This document shows, one piece after another, positions 60,024-64,000 of a DNA stretch of 64,000 bases. The position numbers and the translations under genes were made by a program. The first letter of the stretch is position 1. Each line of letters begins with the position of its first letter. Source of the stretch: an uncultured Oscillospiraceae bacterium (GTDB lineage Bacteria; Bacillota; Clostridia; Oscillospirales; Oscillospiraceae). The notes beneath the pieces are model-generated. The model searched no databases. It worked only from the letters and a program-made list of their open reading frames with translations, and was not told the DNA's origin. Where the stretch lies: positions 1 through 64,000 of the forward strand of contig CAJOIU010000005.1 of assembly GCA_905234855.1 (NCBI GenBank). The letters run 5' to 3'.

Positions 60024-60743
60024 ATGGGCGTTTTTTCCACAAAATTCAAAGCAGCCCGCTGCCCCGTCGTAACAGCGGTGGTCGTGGCGGGCGGCGCGGG
60101 CACCCGCTTCCGCGGGGACAAGCTCTTTGCGCCGCTGGTGGGGATGCCGGTTCTGGCGCATACGCTGCTGGCTTTTGAGCGATCGCCTATGGTGACGGAG
60201 ATCGTCGTCGCCGCCCGGTCGGATATGTTGGCAGAGGCGGGGAATCTCTGCCGCGAATACGGGATCGAAAAGGCGAGGCTGATCGTTCCCGGCGGCGAGA
60301 CGCGGCTCCTCTCCAGCTATGCAGGGGTCATGGCGGCCTCGTCGGACAGCGGCGTGATCGCCATTCATGACGGCGCGCGGCCTCTCGTGACGGATAAGAT
60401 CATCGAGGACACGATATGGGCGGCCTATCGGCATTCCGCTGCCGTTCCGGCGATCCCCGTGCGGGATACGATCAAGAAGGCTGCAGAGCATATTGTTTTG
60501 GAAACACCGGATCGGAGCAGTCTCTATGCCGTGCAGACGCCCCAATGCTTTCAGGCGGATCTGATCCGCGCGGCGCTGGCGGATGCCCAGAAGCATGCGC
60601 CGGAGGTTACGGACGACTGCATGGCGGTGGAGAGGGTCGGAGGGCAGATCTGGCTTACGGAAGGCAGCGAGGAGAATATCAAGATCACGACGCCGCTGGA
60701 TCTGGCGCTGGCGGAGCTGATTCTGCAAAGGAGAGAGGCATGA
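60024..60743 (+). CDS. ispD: 2-C-methyl-D-erythritol 4-phosphate cytidylyltransferase
   Basis: Third step of the MEP isoprenoid pathway. 239 residues. [20 protein letters not shown] is the nucleotide-binding start; [14 protein letters not shown] and [14 protein letters not shown] are conserved. GGAGGG decides the start at 60024. Its TGA overlaps the ispF ATG (ATGA). Confidence 0.95.
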   Translation: MGVFSTKFKAARCPVVTAVVVAGGAGTRFRGDKLFAPLVGMPVLAHTLLAFERSPMVTEIVVAARSDMLAEAGNLCREYGIEKARLIVPGGETRLLSSYAGVMAASSDSGVIAIHDGARPLVTDKIIEDTIWAAYRHSAAVPAIPVRDTIKKAAEHIVLETPDRSSLYAVQTPQCFQADLIRAALADAQKHAPEVTDDCMAVERVGGQIWLTEGSEENIKITTPLDLALAELILQRREA

Positions 60744-61207
60744 GGATCGGACACGGATATGACGCGCATCGGCTGACGGAGGGGCGAAAGCTCATACTCG
60801 GCGGGGTGGAGATCCCCTATGAAAAAGGTCTTGAGGGACACTCAGACGCCGATGTTCTGCTGCACGCGCTGGCAGACGCCCTGCTTGGCGCGGCGGCGCT
60901 GGGGGATATCGGGCAGCTCTTCCCGGATAACGACCCGGCAACGGAGGGGATCGACAGCCGCGTGATCCTGCGACGGGCGGCGATGCTCGTGAGTGAGGCG
61001 GGGTATGCCGTGGAAAACTGCGATGTGACGATGATCGCCCAGCGGCCGAAGCTTGCGCCGCATATCCCTCAAATGCGGCGGAACATCGCAGAGGATCTGG
61101 GGATCGCATTGGACGCCGTCAGCGTAAAGGCTACAACAGAGGAGCATATGGGCTTCACCGGCTCGGGAGAAGGCATGCGATGCCATGCCGTCGTCCTGCT
61201 TCGGTAA
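60740..61207 (+). CDS. ispF: 2-C-methyl-D-erythritol 2,4-cyclodiphosphate synthase
   Basis: 155 residues. Metal and active-site residues in GHGYDAHRL and [32 protein letters not shown] and [15 protein letters not shown] are conserved. GGAGAGAGG precedes the ATG. The track hides it in a longer frame starting at 60416. Confidence 0.97.
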   Translation: MRIGHGYDAHRLTEGRKLILGGVEIPYEKGLEGHSDADVLLHALADALLGAAALGDIGQLFPDNDPATEGIDSRVILRRAAMLVSEAGYAVENCDVTMIAQRPKLAPHIPQMRRNIAEDLGIALDAVSVKATTEEHMGFTGSGEGMRCHAVVLLR

Positions 61208-61216
61208 CAGAATCGG

Positions 61217-61259
61217 ATTCCTCCCGCATAAAATGGTGCGTAACCATTCGGGGAGGAAT
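61217..61259 (+). promoter_or_regulatory. SD-sequestering hairpin before the DUF3343 gene
   Basis: ATTCCTCCC pairs with GGGAGGAAT, and inside AATGGT pairs with ACCATT. GGGAGG is the SD, 7 bases before the ATG, with a T-rich spacer. CATAAAAT, a CATAnnnT -10-like element, lies right after the 5' arm. It follows ispF. Confidence 0.65.
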
Positions 61260-61263
61260 TTTC

Positions 61264-61515
61264 ATGCAGTTTCTTTTTATATGCCGGAGTCTGACCTATG
61301 CGCAGCGCGCCGCGAGGCTTTTGGAACGGGCGGGCATCACGGGAACGGTCGCCCGCGTGCCGAAGAATGTTGAGACCCGCGGCTGCGCCTATTGCGTTAT
61401 CGTCATGCCCAGAAACAAGGAACGGGCGCTGGAGGTGCTTCGGTCGGCGGGTCGGATGCCGGAGCGGATCTTTCTGCGGGAGACGGGCGGACAGGTGCGG
61501 GAGGTGGCGATGTGA
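61264..61515 (+). CDS. DUF3343 protein, putative sulfur/selenium carrier
   Basis: 83 residues: MQFLFICRSLTYAQRAARLL, a Cys pair region ETRGCAYCVIVMP and a charged C-terminus. Length and Cys position fit DUF3343, proposed as an S/Se carrier. The next gene is a cysteine desulfurase whose GTG overlaps this stop (ATGTGA), supporting a joint role in sulfur or selenium handling. Confidence 0.85.
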   Translation: MQFLFICRSLTYAQRAARLLERAGITGTVARVPKNVETRGCAYCVIVMPRNKERALEVLRSAGRMPERIFLRETGGQVREVAM

Positions 61516-62630
61516 TCTATCTCGACAGCGCTGCCACCAGCTTTCAGAAGCCTGCCTGCGTCCGTTATGCCGTGGACGACGCGCTGTGCCGCCTGTCCAG
61601 TCCCGGGAGAGGCGGTTACGACAGCGCCATGGCCGCGGCGGATACGGTGTTCGCCTGCCGGACGGCGCTGGCGGATATGTTCCGTGTTCCGGCGGAGGAG
61701 CAGGTCGTTTTCACCGCCAGCGCGACCCATGCTTTGAATATCGCCATAAAGAGCCTTGTGGCTCCCGGGGATCGGGTCGCTGTATCCGGCTATGAGCATA
61801 ACGCCGTCATGCGTCCTCTGCATGCGATCGGTGCGGATATCCAAGCGGCTGCGTCACCGCTGTACGCGCCGGAAGAGGCCGTGGAGGCCTTTCGCCGGGC
61901 GCTTCCGGGAGCGAAGGCGGCGGTGTGCTGTCATGTGTCGAACGTGTTTGGCTATATCCTGCCGCTGGAAGAGATCGCGGCTCTTTGCCGCAGCTACGGC
62001 GTGCCGCTCATCGTGGACGCTTCACAGTCCGCTGGATGTGTTCCCATCGACTTCAAGGCGCTCGGCTGCGCGTATATGGCAATGCCGGGTCATAAGGGGC
62101 TGCTCGGGCCACAGGGGATCGGCGTGCTGCTTTGCGGTGAGGATCGACCCCGGACGCTGATCGAGGGAGGCACCGGCAGTATGAGCGAGCTGGCGGAGAT
62201 GCCGGAGTTCCTGCCGGATCGACTGGAGGCGGGAACGCATAATGTCCCCGGGATCGCAGGCCTCTTGGCGGGTGTGCGATGGGTGAACCGCAGGATGCCG
62301 GAGGCGATTTTGATGCATGAGACGCGGCTGCGCCGTCTGTTTTCGGAGGCGATCGCCGGAGAAGGGCGGATTCTGCAGATTTGCGCCGCAGAAGATCGGA
62401 CGCAGAGCGGCGTGCTGTCCGTCCAAGTCGAGGGACTCGACTGTGAGGAGGCTGCGCAGCGGCTGGCGGAGCAGGGGATCGCCGTCCGGGCGGGATTGCA
62501 TTGCGCGCCGCTGGCGCACCGAACAGCCGGTACATTCGGCACAGGGACGGTGCGGCTGAGCTTTTCGCCCTTCAATACAGAGCGGGAAATCGAAAGAGCC
62601 GCGGCGGCGCTTTGCCGTCTGTGCAGGTAA
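61512..62630 (+). CDS. Cysteine desulfurase/selenocysteine lyase-like PLP enzyme
   Basis: 372 residues, class V aminotransferase fold. IYLDSAATSFQKP at the N-terminus, PLP Lys in MAMPGHKGLLGPQGIGVLL, and the persulfide Cys in RAGLHCAPLAHRTAGTFG. The GTG start at 61512 has GGGAGG upstream; the track start at 61392 lies within DUF3343. No iscU/sufU is adjacent, so sulfur probably goes to DUF3343 or another acceptor. Confidence 0.9.
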   Translation: MIYLDSAATSFQKPACVRYAVDDALCRLSSPGRGGYDSAMAAADTVFACRTALADMFRVPAEEQVVFTASATHALNIAIKSLVAPGDRVAVSGYEHNAVMRPLHAIGADIQAAASPLYAPEEAVEAFRRALPGAKAAVCCHVSNVFGYILPLEEIAALCRSYGVPLIVDASQSAGCVPIDFKALGCAYMAMPGHKGLLGPQGIGVLLCGEDRPRTLIEGGTGSMSELAEMPEFLPDRLEAGTHNVPGIAGLLAGVRWVNRRMPEAILMHETRLRRLFSEAIAGEGRILQICAAEDRTQSGVLSVQVEGLDCEEAAQRLAEQGIAVRAGLHCAPLAHRTAGTFGTGTVRLSFSPFNTEREIERAAAALCRLCR

Positions 62631-62693
62631 GAGGTTTTTCCGGCATATGACCGAAAAAGATCAGCGCAATGGGCGGGCTGGGTTGATTTTTTG

Positions 62694-62722
62694 TTGCTAT
62701 ATCGGGCTGGCTGATGTATAAT
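62694..62722 (+). promoter_or_regulatory. Promoter of cdaA
   Basis: TTGCTA, 17 bases, TATAAT, about 36 bases before the start. Confidence 0.8.
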
Positions 62723-62758
62723 ACTATATTGACCTAGAATATCTAATGGGGACATTGT

Positions 62759-63643
62759 ATGAACAGTATCGTTAACTTTTTCTCCGATGCCTTCAAGATC
62801 ATCCGCTCGATGGGCTTCTCCGATGTGTTGGACGTTCTTATCGTTGCGGTCGTGATATATGCGCTGATCGGGTTTATTCGCCGCACGAATGCCAATAAGG
62901 TCGCAAACGGCCTTCTGCTGCTGGCTCTTGCTATGTGGATCGCGAGCTCCATGAATCTCATGGTGACGACCTTCCTTCTGCGGCAGGTGTTCAGCATCGG
63001 TATCCTTGCCGTGATCATCCTTTTCCAGCCGGAGATCCGCCGCGCGCTGGAGAAGGTCGGCTCCAGCCAGCTCTTTTCTCTGCTGGGCAAGGAGTGGGGC
63101 GGACAGGCTATCGATCACGTCATCATGCAGACGGTATACGCCTGCGAGGATATGGCTCGGGCTCGAACCGGCGCGCTGATCGTCTTTGAACGGGACAACC
63201 GGCTCAATGAGCCGCTGGCCTCCGGCACGCCGGTGGACGCCTATGTTTCCACGGAGCTGCTGAAAAACATCTTTTACGATAAATCGCCGCTCCACGACGG
63301 CGCGGTCATCATTAAGGAAGGACGTCTTGCGGCGGCGGGGTGCATGCTTCCGCTTTCCACGAACGCCAGCCTCAGCCGTGATCTCGGCATGCGCCATCGC
63401 GCCGGGATCGGCATGAGCGAGCAGTCCGACGCCGTCGTTATCATCGTTTCGGAGGAGACGGGCGGGATCAGCGTCGCCGTCGACGGACTGCTCAAGCGCC
63501 ATCTCTCTCCAGATACATTCGAAGCGCTGCTGCGCCGCGAGCTGCTGCCGCTGGAGGAACCGGCGGAGGGCGGCTGGTTCACCCGCATGAAACGCAGAAG
63601 AGGGAACAAGAATGCAGAAGAAATCCGAGACAACCAAGAATAA
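62759..63643 (+). CDS. cdaA: Diadenylate cyclase CdaA (DacA)
   Basis: Makes c-di-AMP from two ATP at the membrane. 294 residues: three N-terminal helices (to about 80), then the DAC domain with SPLHDGAVIIKEGRLAAAG (DGA) and GMRHRAGIGMSEQSDAV (RHR). SD is weak (GGGG). It is followed by its regulator gene, which it overlaps by 32 bases. Confidence 0.97.
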   Translation: MNSIVNFFSDAFKIIRSMGFSDVLDVLIVAVVIYALIGFIRRTNANKVANGLLLLALAMWIASSMNLMVTTFLLRQVFSIGILAVIILFQPEIRRALEKVGSSQLFSLLGKEWGGQAIDHVIMQTVYACEDMARARTGALIVFERDNRLNEPLASGTPVDAYVSTELLKNIFYDKSPLHDGAVIIKEGRLAAAGCMLPLSTNASLSRDLGMRHRAGIGMSEQSDAVVIIVSEETGGISVAVDGLLKRHLSPDTFEALLRRELLPLEEPAEGGWFTRMKRRRGNKNAEEIRDNQE

Positions 63644-64000
63644 GGGCAGACAGTCCACCGGCAGCCGCTTCTTCTGGGCGATAGCGTCGGTGCTGATCTC
63701 GCTGCTTATTTGGGTATATTACGGTTCGAATTTCGGTACGGAAATGACCAAGACCCTTTATGGCGTCGAGCTGACCTATTCTGGGCAGGATGCCATGCGG
63801 GATTCCCTGAATCTTGTGATCGCCGATGTCGAAACGACGAGCGTGAATGTGACGCTCACCGGCAGCCGCCGGGATATTTCCAAGCTGACGAGTTCCGATC
63901 TGAAGGCTGTGGTGAACCTATCCTCCGTTACCTCGGCTGGCTACCGCACCATGGGCTATACCATCAGCTATCCCAGCTCGGTGAACAGCTCCGGCATCAC
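63612..64000 (+). CDS. cdaR: YbbR-domain protein (CdaR), N-terminal fragment
   Basis: Not in the ORF track because the stop is beyond the window. The frame reads MQKKSETTKNKGRQSTGSRF, a membrane helix (FWAIASVLISLLIWVYYG), then a YbbR-like start (VELTYSGQDAMRDSLNLVIA). AGAGGGAAC precedes the ATG. CdaR stimulates or restrains CdaA; the order cdaA-cdaR is standard in Firmicutes, usually with glmM next. Confidence 0.92.
   Translation, partial: MQKKSETTKNKGRQSTGSRFFWAIASVLISLLIWVYYGSNFGTEMTKTLYGVELTYSGQDAMRDSLNLVIADVETTSVNVTLTGSRRDISKLTSSDLKAVVNLSSVTSAGYRTMGYTISYPSSVNSSGI

Overview
This is a 64 kb, GC-rich (by eye) stretch of chromosome from a spore-forming, anaerobic-type Firmicute, most likely a member of Clostridia near Oscillospiraceae/Ruminococcaceae. 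The pointers are a CotJ spore-coat operon, a SpoVB-type flippase, a YerB/DUF3048 lipoprotein, a YerC/TrpR-like regulator, the CdaA/YbbR pair, a pyrophosphate-type phosphofructokinase and Gram-positive lipoproteins. I saw no mobile element, prophage or CRISPR array. The taxonomic call is an inference from gene content, not from a marker search.

Layout: (1) 1-4.1 kb, minus: a cotJA-cotJB fusion and the start of cotJC, downstream of pheST. (2) 4.1-11.6 kb, plus: nnr-lipoprotein-alr-mazF, a small unknown gene, pdp, a 2-hydroxyacid dehydrogenase and an acyltransferase. (3) 11.7-15.5 kb: an SDR, a proline/glutamate-rich membrane protein, a NfeD/SPFH pair and yerC. (4) 15.5-16.1 kb: a tRNA cluster (Val-Asp-Gly-Phe-Cys-Gly) in which Val is truncated and Phe and Cys are fused by an apparent deletion. 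(5) 16.2-26.8 kb: lone trpB, small membrane and lipoprotein genes, PPi-phosphofructokinase, class II aldolase followed by a degenerate P-type ATPase, a hydrolase, glpK, yerB and a TauE exporter. (6) 26.9-34.5 kb: gamma-carbonic anhydrase, rfbA plus a CoA-transferase, a NitT/TauT-type ABC importer with an attenuator-bearing leader, an M23 peptidase and mnmA. (7) 34.5-45.3 kb, minus: murC, a large RND permease with a coiled-coil/acidic insert and a 59-residue downstream protein, then potA-potB-potCD behind a long structured leader. (8) 45.3-49.7 kb: an RluA-type pseudouridine synthase, yceD-rpmF, der-plsY and a thioesterase. (9) 49.8-64 kb: a 985-residue secreted protein, malQ, tgt-yajC, a small membrane protein, xerD, a cupin, a SpoVB-like flippase, ispD-ispF, a DUF3343/cysteine desulfurase pair, cdaA and the start of a YbbR-domain (CdaR) gene.

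The most interesting pattern is a compact hairpin between a housekeeping gene and a following, possibly sporulation-linked gene. It occurs before cotJAB, the gene at 7944, the membrane gene at 56309 and the DUF3343 gene at 61264. In each case the 3' arm is the Shine-Dalgarno sequence of the next gene, the short spacer to the start codon is T-rich, and a CATAnnnT-like element (one is a weaker AATAnnnT) sits at the arm/loop junction. This looks like a combined terminator and translational lock that a promoter inside the hairpin would bypass. Other points worth following are a P-type ATPase that has lost its actuator domain and catalytic motifs but keeps a His/Cys-rich N-terminus, two unassigned structured leaders with intrinsic terminators in front of ABC transporters, and the deletions in the tRNA cluster.
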